A stretch of 64,000 nucleotides of DNA from Dasyornis broadbenti (lineage: Eukaryota > Chordata > Aves > Passeriformes > Dasyornithidae). Below are positions 1 through 13,100 of the stretch, one piece after another. Under the pieces are notes generated by a model. The model made no database searches. It saw nothing but the letters and a program-made list of their open reading frames with translations, and was not told the origin of the DNA. The DNA lies in the NCBI GenBank assembly GCA_013397935.1, contig VZRN01006386.1, positions 1,852,192-1,916,191 on the forward strand, written 5' to 3'. Made by a program: the position numbers and the translations under genes. Positions within the stretch are counted from its first letter, which is position 1; the number at the start of each line of letters is the position of its first letter.

Positions 1-405
1 ACACTGCGGGGCTGTGTATGAACCATGATGATACAGAGCGGGGACAATGAGGGGGACACATGTGAGCCACGGGGACACGGAGGCAAACAGAGGGGATACG
101 TGTGAGCACTGGGACACTGAAGGGGACACTGAAGGGGACACTGAGGGGACTTGACTGAACCACGACAACACTGAGGGGACATGTGTGAGCCATGGGGACA
201 CTACGGGGATGTGTATGAACAATGGGGATACTGAGGGGGGACAACGGAGCGACACATGTGACCCATAGGGGCACGAAGGCGCACGCTGAGGGCACACGAG
301 TGAGCTCTGTGACGCCGGTGGGGATGTGTGTAAATCGTGGGGACACACGCTTGAGCTCTGTGTCACCGCGGGGACACTGAGGGGGCCCTTGAGCACACCG
401 AGGGG
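1..405. repeat. Degenerate GC-rich minisatellite upstream of SLC1A4
   Basis: The stretch is built from repeated variants of short modules: GGGGACACTGA, then GTGTGAGC or GTATGAAC, then CA(T/C)GGGGACAC. Spacing is irregular, roughly 35-60 bases. At about 115-155 the GGGGACACTGA module is stacked three times directly. Copies are diverged, so this is an old or rapidly mutating array rather than a clean tandem repeat. It ends where the CpG-rich zone before the gap begins. No reading frame through it looks coding. Confidence 0.75.
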
Positions 406-518
406 CCTCACACCACCCGCGGGGGGGGCCGGGGGCCGCGAGCCCGGCGCAGGGCAGACGTGAGGGCCCAGCTGGCAGCGATGGCGCGGAGCCGGCGCGG
501 ACCCGACCCGAGCCCGGC

Positions 519-1108
519 NNNNNNNNNNNNNNNNNNNNNNNNNNNNNNNNNNNNNNNNNNNNNNNNNNNNNNNNNNNNNNNNNNNNNNNNNNNNNNNNNN
601 NNNNNNNNNNNNNNNNNNNNNNNNNNNNNNNNNNNNNNNNNNNNNNNNNNNNNNNNNNNNNNNNNNNNNNNNNNNNNNNNNNNNNNNNNNNNNNNNNNNN
701 NNNNNNNNNNNNNNNNNNNNNNNNNNNNNNNNNNNNNNNNNNNNNNNNNNNNNNNNNNNNNNNNNNNNNNNNNNNNNNNNNNNNNNNNNNNNNNNNNNNN
801 NNNNNNNNNNNNNNNNNNNNNNNNNNNNNNNNNNNNNNNNNNNNNNNNNNNNNNNNNNNNNNNNNNNNNNNNNNNNNNNNNNNNNNNNNNNNNNNNNNNN
901 NNNNNNNNNNNNNNNNNNNNNNNNNNNNNNNNNNNNNNNNNNNNNNNNNNNNNNNNNNNNNNNNNNNNNNNNNNNNNNNNNNNNNNNNNNNNNNNNNNNN
1001 NNNNNNNNNNNNNNNNNNNNNNNNNNNNNNNNNNNNNNNNNNNNNNNNNNNNNNNNNNNNNNNNNNNNNNNNNNNNNNNNNNNNNNNNNNNNNNNNNNNN
1101 NNNNNNNN
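519..1108. other. Assembly gap (590 N) hiding SLC1A4 exon 1
   Basis: An unbroken run of 590 N. The length is not a round placeholder, so it may be a real size estimate. Human SLC1A4 exon 1 codes for about 172 residues (about 516 bases), which would fit. Conceptual translations that run through the N block carry no information. Confidence 0.98.
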
Positions 1109-1124
1109 TCCTCGACCTCGTCAG
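1109..1124 (+). CDS. SLC1A4: SLC1A4 exon 1, last 16 bases
   Basis: Reads LDLV plus the first two bases of an Arg codon (AG), then donor GTGAGG at 1125. In human ASCT1 the same place reads SFLDLAR just before NLFPSN. Exon 2 supplies the third base and continues NLFPAN, so frame and boundary are secure even though the rest of the exon lies in the gap. The missing part should hold the cytoplasmic N-terminus and TM1-TM3. Confidence 0.85.
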
Positions 1125-4100
1125 GTGAGGCCGCCCCACTCCCCCCCCTTCCCCCGCCCTCCCGCCGCCGGAGGATGATGACAGACCCGGCAGTGTTGCA
1201 CGCTGCTGGCGGGCCGGGGAGCCCCCCTCCTCCTCCTCCTTGTCAACCTCCTTCATCTTACACTCTTGCATCTTCTCATCATTCTTCTTTTCTTCCTTCT
1301 CCTCATCCTCCTTCTTTATGTCCTTCTCCTTCTTTTTACCATTCTCTTCATCCTAATCCTGGCTTCTCCAGCAGCACGACTCTCTGCCCAGGTACCCGCA
1401 GCCCGGTGAGGTATAGGGCTTCATGGTGCTCTGCTTCTCCACGCTGTGTTTTTAATTTTGCCTGGGTGGCTGCAAGGATGAGTCGAGGCTTGCTAAAATT
1501 CTGGGTGGCTGGGCCCGTTTTTGGTTCTGTCTGGAGGGAGAGCAGCTCCCGGGTGCTGGCTGCAGGGCAGGCTTTGCCTGGCGCCTGCCCCTTCCTTGCT
1601 ACCTGTTGTTGCCTGTCTCCCGCAGGCAGGGCAGGGCTGGGCAGTGCTCCCCATCTCTCACACACGCCTTTTTCTTTAATTCTCCAGCACTTTACCCAGT
1701 CTCTTCACCCAGATGCATACCTGTCTCTTATAATGCCTTCCTGTAGATGTGGGCATGGAAATGCAAACCTGTAATTCCATGGAGGACATACCCTGAGCAT
1801 TGTCCAGTGTGGAGATGCTCTGTAGGTTCCTGAGTTTCCCATCCTACCTCTGCACCTTGCAAAGATGAGACTTGCATTCCCCAAATCTATCTGGAAGCAA
1901 GGCATCCACTTCTAAGCAGATCATACTGGTTTTGTGTATCCTTACTCCTCCTTAGAAAGTTGCAAACTTTACTTTTTTCTTTTTTTTTCTCAAAGCCGAT
2001 GTCCTATTGAGATCTGTCTGGCTTTTAAAATGAGATAGGAGCATGCAGACAAATGAAGCAGGCATTCAGGTGACGTTTTGAGTATTGGGCTTCCAACTGC
2101 ATTTCCTTATGCTTTGCACCCAGGTGCAAACAGAAGAATAAGCAAGGTGACCTGTGTCACAGTGAAGTGGCTGGAAAGTTGAGCTTAGTGGATATCTTGG
2201 TAATCAAAAAGCTAAGTAGGTTTTTTTTTATTTTGATTGTTTGCTTTGCTTTTATGAGTCCAGTTTTTCAGCTGAGATATGTTTTTTACTCTGTCTGGGT
2301 AAGTGGATGTGGCAACAAAGATAAAAAGGCTTTCTAAAAAAAAAAACGAGCCCCAAACCCAGAACTGTATTTACAAATTCGGGTTAATGTCCTTTTCTCC
2401 CTCTGAGACAAGTATGTTCCCTTTGGACAGAAAGTAAGTCTGGTTTGTTCCATTGGCAACCATGTACTCAGTGTCCTCAGCTCACCTCTCCTTCTCTTAA
2501 GAATCAACAATTAAGAACCTTTCTTAACGACCAGCAATTCCTGTCAGCATGTTAAGAAGGAGTAGCAGGACAGTGGGAGTAGGTAGTCTGGCTGTGAAGG
2601 TGACATGTTCTTGAATGGAAGGGTATGTAGGTGAAGGAAAATACCTGGAAAAAAGGAGTAGGTACACCTGGAAGAGTTGGGAAGATTCCTGTAGTGGTGG
2701 CTGCGCCAGTGCATCCGGGCATGGCTGCTGTGGCTGGTGTTCCGTTCCTGTGCCACCTGGTAGCATGGAGTAGGATGGAGCTGAGAAACAGGGCAGAGAT
2801 GTTCCAGTGAGCTTCAGGCCATGGGTAATATCTAAACTTCAGAGCAGACAGCTATTTCTTGGTCTGGTCTGTAAATGCTAATGGAGAGTTCGTCTTCAGA
2901 GGGGTTATGATGGAGGTGGGTTTGAGTCCCTAATTCCAAAGTAGGGCTCATAGTGATGAGACTTGGGTAAAGCATTGTGGGTTGCAGAGGAATTTTCTTT
3001 TGGGAGATGAGGGGATAGGACCTTTCCCCCAGTGCATGTATGGTGGGCTGTGACTACAGCTTTTTCTTGGAACTCCAGGGAAGGGCTGTTGCAGCTGCAC
3101 TGTTGGGCAGTCCTGTTGTCACAGCAGTGACAGTGAAATCCAGTCCAGAAAAGTTGCATTTAGACACAGCCATCACTAAAACTTTCAGTCTTAGCACAAA
3201 TCCCTGACAGACCCAGGGATGGAGAGAGTATGTGATTTTCAGGAAATAAGATCTCTCTCTCTGCTGTGTAATGTTATTTTTTAAACTGTTATTGAAAATG
3301 TGGATGTTTTAGCTTGAGCACTGAACTTGGTCCCTGCTGTGATGAAGTTACTAGCATAACCTCATCTTCAGATAGCAAACCCTTGATTCTATAGGGCCTG
3401 GAGGGTTGAATCAATTGCTTTTGGTGTGGGTGGGTCTTGCAGCGTCCTGCACTTTGCTTCTCCTTTTATCTAGTTTGGCCTTAAAACTTTCTATTAGATG
3501 CAAGAAAACTTTGTTTTCTGTTGTGTCACAAGACTGACTGTGTCTTCAAGGCTTCGTTGCTGCTTGGTTTCAGAGGAAAGGTAAAAATGAGTTGCAGATG
3601 AATAAACTGAGTCCCGCTACAGCACTGAAAACCAGTGTAAAACATGGCCCAAGGAAGAAACAGCAAAGAGGAAATCACAGCTATGTGTCACTATTTGCTT
3701 CTGCAGGTCCCTTCTGCCTTTGGGAAGTCTATTAGGTAATGATCAAAGACGTTGTTTTTCATTGTTGCAGTGATGTCTGGAAGCCAGCTTAATTCTTGGT
3801 TTTCCTTTTCCAAGTTTAAAGCTTCCCCACAAACATGCGTCTAGGCATGGAGACACAACTTGTGGAAAAAAGATTAATCTTGGGCTTTGGTATCAAGTGA
3901 ATGATGACTCACTGGTGAACCCAAAGGCTGTCTCAAATTTTGTCCATTGACCATAACCTCCAGGTCTGATTTTTCTGACTGGAAGAAACCTCCTGGTTTC
4001 CCTTCTGGTAAGTACTGGAGACAAGCAAACCTTGACCGTGCCTATTCAGGGCTTAGGCACACTGTCCTCTGCCCCAGGACATGGGGTGGGAACTACAGAG

Positions 4101-7100
4101 CTGCCATAAGGTGCCTCGGCATTGCTGACGTCTCATCTCATGTCTATCATGTGGGCAGTTCCTCAGAGCTTCCTAAAGAGGAGCATGGCCAAAGGCAGTG
4201 ATGATGGGAGGGAATCCAGCAAGAGTTCACAGCTGCTTTCACAAGGCTAATGGCTTTAAAAAAAACACCAAAAAGTGGGGTGTTCTCTCAACTCAAGGCA
4301 GGATCTTGGAATACCTTAACTGTGTCAGCAGAAGATGAGGGGAGCGAAGGGAAATTTTAGATTTTCTGGGGTTTTCCCTTTGGTGGAGAAGATGAAGCAG
4401 CAGAGAATAAAGAGAGCTTGTGAGCTTGATTGTGAAGTGGTTAGCAGCTGGAGGAAGGGGCTGGCTGGGATATGATGGACTGTGGGGCTCAGCCTCCACC
4501 TGAGAAAGTGACACTGAGCCAATTTGGCTCTGGTTGTGTCCAGCACGTAACCAGGGGGAGGAGAGAGGTGGTGACAAGGATGGGACTCCAACCACCTGCT
4601 AACCCAGCCCACCTGCAGCTTGTTGGAAAGCAGTTGAAACAGCAGGATGAAGTGTTTTGCAAGAATTTATTGATTTGTTAACACTTTTGATGGGCAATTG
4701 TCATGACTGAATGTTTCAATAAGGTCAAAGTTTTGTTCTAGTTCTGATTTATATTTGCTGATACAAAAAAATTGAACAATTTCACAAGAACCTATTGATC
4801 CTGTCAAAATTTCTGTCAGTGGGTAATCATGGCATTTCATTTCAGTGAAGTCAATGTTTTGCTGTCATTTTATACAAAAGACTTGAGTAGAAAATCTCAC
4901 TCATCAAAAAAGGACCATTTCAACAGAGTATTTTACAATACTTTTTTAGTGGAAAAAAGATCTGAAACAGGCTTTCTTTGCCCAATTTTGGGATGAAAAC
5001 ATGTTTTGCAACTGTGGAATTGGCTTTGGGGAAGGGAATTCTGTTTTTAATCCAACCCTAGCTGTAACATGCCGGGAAGGGAAGGAGGTAGTAACATCAT
5101 CCCTTTTTTTTATAGGAAGGGTGCACAGAGGTCCACATGTCTGCCCCAAGCAGTAAGGTCAGGGTTTCCCAGGTTGCCAGGCAAATCTGCAAAAGCTGTT
5201 TAAATTTTATTGCTTCTCACTGCCTGCTCTGTCTCTCTGCCAGATGTTACCAGCCGAGCTGCCAAAGGGAGTACCCACAGCAAGCCTCTGCCTTTGCTTG
5301 GAGTGTCTTTGGAGCTGTAGGGAAGGCAGATATGAGCACGGGGAGAAGTATCAGTTGTGTTTTGCTGGCTGGGCTGCAGAGCAGGTGATCAGAGTGGGCC
5401 ACTCAGGCGGTGACCCTCTCTTGGGCACCAGTTGCTCCAGTAGCAGTTTTTCCTTATGGCCTCGGTCTTCCCGGTGAGTCACCCAAAACCAGCAATGTCT
5501 CTGAAATCCCAGTGTGAGAAGACAGTAAAATGTGACTGTTAGAAAAGGATGGGGAGATGCTACTACTGAATTCATAAATAGGATAAAAAGTGGCCAGGGA
5601 ATGGCTGCAGTTGCACCAAGAGATAGACTGACCACTGGGGTTTGAAGCTGATGGCTAGTTCTTAAAGTAAAGGTAACTGTCCCCCTTTGCTTGTGTCACT
5701 TTCTGAGTCTGGAATCTCTCTTGAGCTACGGAGATTGCTGACTTAGTTTTGTAGGAAGAACTCAGTGTTTTCATTCATGTCTCTGTACTGTCTGGCAGGG
5801 TTTTTTTTTAGTAAACATCTGAACATTTCTGCTCCTTTCATTTGTTTCTTATATTTGTTGCCTTTTACTACTGACTCCTCCCAGTTATGTTTTATTTTCC
5901 AAGCATCGAAGATACAGAGTGGATCATTAAGGCAAAAAAGTATCAAATATCTGCTATAAGTAAACACATTTTCAGGTTTTTCTGTGTTAAAACAAATGCA
6001 CACAATCACAAATATGAGTATGTCCAGGGCATGTGTTGTGCATCCACATATCAAAAAGATGAGGAAAATTGCTGTTATATTGTTTGAAAATCTTGGGACA
6101 GAAAGAAAAATGAAGGTACTGGAGGAGTTCATACTGGGCTCTGGCATTTTGCCACAGATGACAATAAAGTTGCTGCGAGTGACCTAGTACCATGGAAAAC
6201 ACTTTGTTGGAAAAAACCCCAAAAACTGGAGATAACCATCACAGAGTATTTTTTTTTCCTCACAAAAGTATGTTTTTCAACAGCAAGGGTTTTGGCCTCA
6301 GAAGTGGAACCTTTTTGTAAGAAGCAATGCAAGAGGAATGCGTAGTATTTTAGGGTTTCATTCCATTTGTGTGGATTTCCCTTCAAGCTTTTGCTGCCAG
6401 AGAAAAGTTGTTTGCAGAGCTCTAGGAAACAAGTCATTTAGAAACAGTAATAGTAATTATAAGTTATAAACAATAATAATAATCTCTTAGACATATGATG
6501 GAGGAGTTCCTGTGTAATCCTCATGCCGCTGGTGGGAAGATGCAGGCCTATAAAGAAGAGAGCAATTTGACCATAATATCAAAACAGAGAAGGAGGAAAG
6601 TTACAGCCCCCCTTTTCTCCCTTTGCAGCTCTAGGTTCCCTTAGTTGCCTGGGATTCCCAACAGTGGATGTTGCAGCTAAACTAAGACTTCTATTACAGC
6701 AGAAATACAGTGGGATCTTCCTGGATCTGTTTTTGACCAGTAGGAGCAGCTTTTCAAGGGAAAAAGGGTGCATTTCTCCAGCTGCCCATGGGGAGATGGT
6801 GTGATGAGCACAGTATTCAGGGAGGAAATAGTCACACACTGAAACACCCACTCTTGGTGCTGCTGCTTTCTTTTTCCTGTTTTAAGAGGATCTGAGAGGG
6901 GTGATTTCTCACCTGCTGTGTTGTGAGGGTATGTGGCCGTTTCCTGGCTCAGCCCAGCTGTTGCAGCACACATCTCTCCCCCTTGGCAGCTGTGCAATGG
7001 ATTTCTGGTTGGGCTTTTTGGGGCTGTCTGTACAACTTGCAGCAGGCAGAGAGAGGCCTTCCTGCCTAGTTCTTGGTGAGGGGAGTAAAGTCTCTGTGCC

Positions 7101-10100
7101 ACCTGCTTCACTTTTATGGCACAAAGGAGGTGAGGTCTGTGGATGTGTGGAGCAAGGTCCTGGCAGCAGTGGAGCACCTGGGGTGCACACAGCACATCTC
7201 TCCCCTTGCCATGGTGTGTCATTGGCCTGTCTCATTCGTGCCACATGCAACAAGTTTTGTGTCCCTGCACTATGGGGCCAAGGCTGTCTGATCCCACACT
7301 GCTGTGCTGAGCAACTTATCACCCAGACCCAGGTTCTGGCCAGCATCGTGTTCTTGTGATAATCCGATAATTTGAAGCAAACATCTGCTTCAAAAAGGTG
7401 ACTGTGTTCTCTGGCATGGGGCATGGGGATGGGGCCATCAGAAACAGTCAACAATCCAGCCATACAACCAGGGTGATTTCCCTAAACTCCACATTTGCTA
7501 CAGGCTTTCAAAGCAAGAAAACCTTCTAAACATTTGGTCCTCACAGAAAAGCCAACTGGCAGACACCCAGATTTCATTTGCATGCCCAATTACCCAGCTC
7601 ATCAGCTTTCCTGTTTGTTGGTTCATCCTCACAGAAGGGATATCCATGCTTCCCCATGCAGCTCCTCTGCTCACAGGGACAGAGCTGTGTCTCAGTTTCT
7701 GTGGTGGGTAAGCTTCACCTCATCAGGCGTGAGGAGTATACCCTGCAGGCAAAAGTCCATGATGGGCCCAGGCAGGTCACCAGCCACCTTTTGGCTCTCC
7801 CCACAGCAAGCAGCATCTTGCCCCATTTTTTAGGCACTACTGTGGTGTTCTTGCACAAATCCATCCAAAGGTAAGAATTTGTGATCTGACCCATCTCTAA
7901 TTAAAGCTGAATTTAATTCACATGCTGACTTGACTGACCTTAGGTGAGCAATGAGTGTAGTCTGTGCAGGCCTCATGCCTCTAAAATAAGCCTTGTTTTT
8001 GTTTTTATGACCTAACACATTTTGTTCTTAAACTTATGGATTTGAAACAAAGAGAAGCAAAACATTATTTTATATGACCTTGGTATTTTGCAGTCAGGTG
8101 TATCTGGAAGTTGGATTGAACAGAACATACAACTCCTTCTGTGCTGGTTGATTAAGATCCAAATTTTTTACTTGGTGGATTGTCAGACATGCTCTTTATC
8201 CTCAGAGTCAAGTCCTGCAATTGGTGCTGGAGGACTAAAGAAAAGTGTCCAACTCTTAAGTTCTTACTTAAGCAGTTTTAACACTATTCACACTTGAAGT
8301 AAGAACCTGCCCTTTGCCTTGCTGTAACAGAGTTGCTGGCATCACTTAACTATGTGCTTTAAGTATATGCTTGGAGATAAGTTAATGTTTAGTTACTGAG
8401 GCCCATGCCTGACATACTGTGCAAATTATGAAGGGTTTGGTTTCCTGGTCGCATTTAAACATTGGAGAACCATGTTGTTTAGGCTTTAGGATTGCTTCCT
8501 TTGGTTTTGTTTTCATCAGGATGGAAAAGCTGATTTAAAGAAAAAAAAAAAAAGAATTGATTTCTGGTTGGTTTTCAGTCTTTTTTCATCTCTGTTCTAC
8601 AAAGTCCTGTCCTTTTTTCAAAGAAAGTAATCATCCTGCTATGAAAAGGTGAAAAGAAATATCCTTATTTTCCCAACAGCATGGGCCCAATTGTATATGT
8701 GATATTTTACTCCTGATAAAAGCAAGTTTGCTTTTACTGTACTCAAGGTTTTTATCCACCAGAGAGTTCCAGCTGTGCGCGACCTGATGCATGTTAGCTG
8801 TTCATTGATCTTATTTGACCAATTCTTAAGTGTCTTTGCAGAGTTAGGGCTTGCTCTCCTTACTTTCAGGCAGACAGCTTTATTGTCAACTTTTGAGGAG
8901 AAAAAGTTGCTATCTCTTTCATGCTTGGTGGAATGCAGCCTCCAGAAGACAAATGATCCTTACAGCAATCCTCCTAATACACTTACAGTGCAATAGTAAA
9001 AGAGACGCTGAGGTATTTCACAGCAGCCACGTGTTTGATGAAGTTCCATGTCCTTTACAGTTGCTATCAAGGCTGTGGGAAAACTCCCTGTGTGGCAAGA
9101 GAACGGAGCCATGCAACCAAAAACACCAGAGTCCTTCTCTGGGCCATATTTTAATCTCCCTCTTGCTTTCAAAGATTTGACTCTGCTGCTCTGTTTCTTG
9201 CTCTGGTTTGGATTTGTGCATTCCGTGTCATTCGTAGAATGATCACAGCTGAAAGCTTGGTTTAATGTTTGCCAGGGCAACTATGGCAAAAATGGGGGAA
9301 AGTTAGCAGGGCACAGCCTGGGGGGAGCTGCAGCTTCCTTGGAGCAGTGCAAAGAGCAAAGGATGGGAGCAGCTGCCCAGATGATTTTTACCACAATTAA
9401 CTGGCTCTGGGTAAGGTCTTCTGTTTCCTTACCATAAGAGTTCTTGTGCCTCCGTGAGGCCTTCTACTGGCAGTATTTTCAGCTCATACCGATCACCTTC
9501 CTGCCCTCACAGCTGGGGTCCTGCCATGACCCCAGAGATCAGCTTTTATTCCTATTTTCCTTTCTGACAAAGACAACCAGTAGTTGTCATTTGGCTAGGG
9601 GAACACGTGCTCTTTGCCCATAAGGGGAGAAAGAAATTGTAGCATTAAAACCAGCTATAAGATACAACCTGAAGCTTGGAAGATTTCCCTACTTGGTCCA
9701 GTTCACTGTTTTAATTTCCTGTCTGCATCCTGTATGCAGATACACACTGGATGCTCAGAAGGAGTGTACATCACTTTGCATGCTGTCCTCTCTGCCCTAA
9801 CCTGGTGCCAGATTGGCATTTCTGTGTGAAGGCACTGCTGAATTCAGATGTTCCATAGGAGTTGCCTGCACTTTCCATCTGTATTGTCTAAGCCCTTGCA
9901 GAGAAGTCAGGCCCATGGTATTATTCTGCTCTACCTTGGTGATCAGGGAAGCTGGCCTTGCTGTGTTGAAGGGTTAAGCCATTCTCATAAGTGGATTTTG
10001 CTGATTGGATTGTCCTTCATGTTGATGCTGTGAGCGAAGTGTAATCACATGAGCAACTTTAAAAATCTGCCTGACACTGGAGGCTATAAGCTGGTGCTGC

Positions 10101-13100
10101 AGCTGGTGTGGCTGAGCCAGTTTCTGTAGCCACTGGGCAATGGATGTGTGTAACCAGTGTTTTGTCTGATTGCCTCTGGTGGCTCTGCCCAAAAGGTGAG
10201 GTGTGGCAGGCAAGCATCTGTTATCTCTTTTATGTGAGCCATGGAAGACGGCATCCACACCTCTGGGCATGTAGCAAGCTCCATGCTGCCAGAGTATCTT
10301 CTGTGCTACACACCTCACCAATGCCAATGTGCTTGTCTTTGCAAAAGGAATTCTGTTTCTAAGAGTAAGATACATTGGTGCTTTCATTTGAGAAGCTCTC
10401 CATGACCTATTTCATTTTCTTGTTTGTCTTTTACAGAAACCTGTTTCCTGCAAATCTTGTTGCTGCAGCTTTCCGAACGGTAAGATCTGTGTGGACTTTG
10501 GACGTGAGCTGCAGTGCACAGAAACTTTTGTTGGAAGGGGACTAGAAAGATGGTGTGGAAAATACCAGAAGTTAATTTACTTATAGAAGGTGGAGTTTTT
10601 AAAAACACGTGGTATAGTCAGACACACAGCTTCCATGGCAAATGGTTTGAAAAATATTCCTCAAACAAAAGCATATTCAAAGCCCATCTTTTGTGCCTTC
10701 ACCAAAAATAATCTTTAAACTTTGGGTGTGGTGTTGGGCAGTCATGGTAATCCTGCTTTGTGCCCGGTGCTTACCATTTTGCAGGAGCTAGCTGGGAATC
10801 CCTTGGCTACATAGTTTAGAGCTGGGCTCAGAACAGACAAGGCTGAAGACTTTTAATCTCCCATGTGTGTAAGCATTACCTGTTGCCTGATTCTTTTATT
10901 CAGTATTTTCCATTGTGTCCTTTGCTGGATTACTCACTCAGCCTGGCTTCTCGTCTCTCTCTCTACAGAGACTACATGTGGTGGGGTGATAACTGGCACC
11001 GGAGCATAGTGTGGTTTAAACTGTTGGATAGGAGCTGTAGGGCTCCAAAAAGATTTTGATTTAGTTCTCATTGCTAGTTTTAGATATCAGGATAGAGCAT
11101 GGTGAGGATATTGTTATGGGGCAGAGTGATTCTTTATGATACAGGAGCAGAATAATAGCTTTTGCCTTCATGGTGTTCTGTGGGTTTGCTTTTGTATCAA
11201 AACCAAGGACAAACTCTTAAAAACAAGTTCATTTTGTGTGACTGTATAACAGAGTACAAGTCAATATTCCATGAGTAAAAACAGAAGCAGTACAAAAATA
11301 ACACTATGAAAACGATATTCTGTGATGCCTCGAGTGTCAGGGTTCTGTGTGTTCAGGGATGAAATAAAGCAGTCCTATTTTCCTTTGCGCTACTGTTGTC
11401 ACAGGGAATTGACAAGCACACAAGATTTTCCTTCCCTCATTTTATAATTAAAGAAAACAAGCCGAAAGAAGTGCCCTGCTTTTGTGACGTGCCTAGTTTA
11501 TTTATCAAAGTAAACTGTTGCCCTAGATTTTAGATATTTTGCTGACAATTTTAATGCCTGCCTCACCATTTCTGTTTGGTTGTGTTTTTTTTCTTACCTG
11601 CAGTATGCCACAGACTATAAGATGCTGCTCAGAAACACTACCTCTGGAAATGTCACATTGGAAAAGGTAAGGTCACTTCTTAGGTTTTTAAGCAAATTGT
11701 TGTCAGTAATATTTGATTGCTTCACAGCCTTTAATCGTTTCCAGCAGTGTTGGGACAGAAGCAAGTACTTTTCTTTGCCTGGAACTGAGACACACACTAG
11801 CCAGATGACTTACCCACAGCCACAACAGAAAGCTGTGATGGAAAGGAGAGATGAGCTCAACTGATCTCACCCTTGACACTTTATTTTTTTAGGCCGTGCT
11901 TTCTTAGACCTGGTCTCACTTGATCTAAATTTTAGTCAGTCTGCCTGATGTTTCCAAATAATTTTCTGTAGACTTGGAATTAAATAGCAATCGGGCTGGC
12001 TGAGTATGTCCCTTAAACCTTACTCTTCATTAAGTGTTTGGAGAAAATGATTTTTTTTTTCCCACTGCCCAAGGCTCTTTGAAAAGAAAGATTTGTTGGG
12101 TTGAGAATTTTTTCTCATTGCTGAAATTTTGTTTGAAGCAATAACAAGTGGTCTGAAGGAGTAAAAATTACAGACAGAACATTACAAATAGGCTACTGTT
12201 GCAGTGTCAAAAAGGGAACTGATTTGTAGGTGTAGACAAAGTAGAGAGTGGTATCTTCCATATGTAGCTGGTAGGACTTGCAGAGATGCTCTGTATCCCA
12301 TTGAGTGTCATTTCTACTGCAGACAGGGCTATCAAACATGTTTATTACTGGCCAGAGCCAACATGTTGCAGGCCTAGCAGTAATTACCGTTGTCTTACAG
12401 GCAGCATGCTGTGAAACAGACCCAGGGTCCCAGCCTGCAAGGTGTCACCTTGCTCCAAATAAAGTGTCTCATGTGCTGTCATGGGATTTTGGGGAGACTG
12501 GTCTGAGAAATTACTTTTAAGGTGATTTTCTCTTCCTCAGGCTCATTCTGACTGAATGAGCTCGGTATCAGATATTGGGTTACTACATTTTTAATATGAT
12601 TTGAATTCCCCTAGGGCAAGAGACTTGTAATGTTTGCATTTGTCATGGAAGGGCTCAGCTGGGGTTTGCCCACCAGTTTGTAAAACCATCATGCTCACCC
12701 AGAGGGACTCTGAAGTCTGTCCCCGAGCACAAGAAGTATTGGCTTCATTACCTTCTTCTCCCTATCTGTGGTGTGTGAGCAGGCGATGCAGAACACAGAG
12801 TGCTTGTGAGCTCTGCTTCTGGCCCTGAGCTGAGCTTTCACCAGCCCTGGAGATGGGACAACAGGTGACTGGGGTGAGGCATGAAGTGAGCAGGGGCAAA
12901 GCTGTGCCTTGCCTGAGAGCCTGGCATCACAGGATGAGCAGTGCCACTGGGGAAGGAGGCAGCTCCCTGTGCCTGGCTCTGCCTGTGCCTGTTGGATCAC
13001 ATTAGCCCAGATCTGCACCCACCCTGTGTGACACGGATGCAGTCAGTGACTGCAGAATCCCAAAAGAGCACTTTCTCTCTCCATGCCCTCATGTCCTCGG

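Larger units (their letters stand above)
395..1175 (+). promoter_or_regulatory. SLC1A4: CpG-island-like 5' end of SLC1A4, interrupted by the assembly gap
   Basis: The flanks of the N gap are extremely GC-rich with many CpGs (for example at 419-518 and 1125-1172). The bases directly after the gap are the end of SLC1A4 coding exon 1. This is the usual picture of a CpG-island promoter spanning a first exon. The ATG at 481 opens MARSRRGPDPSP, which does not resemble the ASCT1 N-terminus I know (MEKSNE in human). The real start codon is therefore probably inside the gap, and the transcription start cannot be placed. Confidence 0.6.

Noticed and set aside
1..405. CRISPR-like array
   Set aside because: The repeats are irregular, diverged and lack uniform spacers; this is a eukaryotic minisatellite.
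408..1271. Long open frames on both strands across the N gap
   Set aside because: Most of their length is undetermined bases. Only the 16 bases after the gap on the plus strand are supported as coding.
6677..7463. Overlapping 150-184 codon open frames on both strands in SLC1A4 intron 1
   Set aside because: They lie inside an intron, overlap on opposite strands, and contain no recognisable domain or transposon protein. Fortuitous open stretches of this size are expected in 64 kb.
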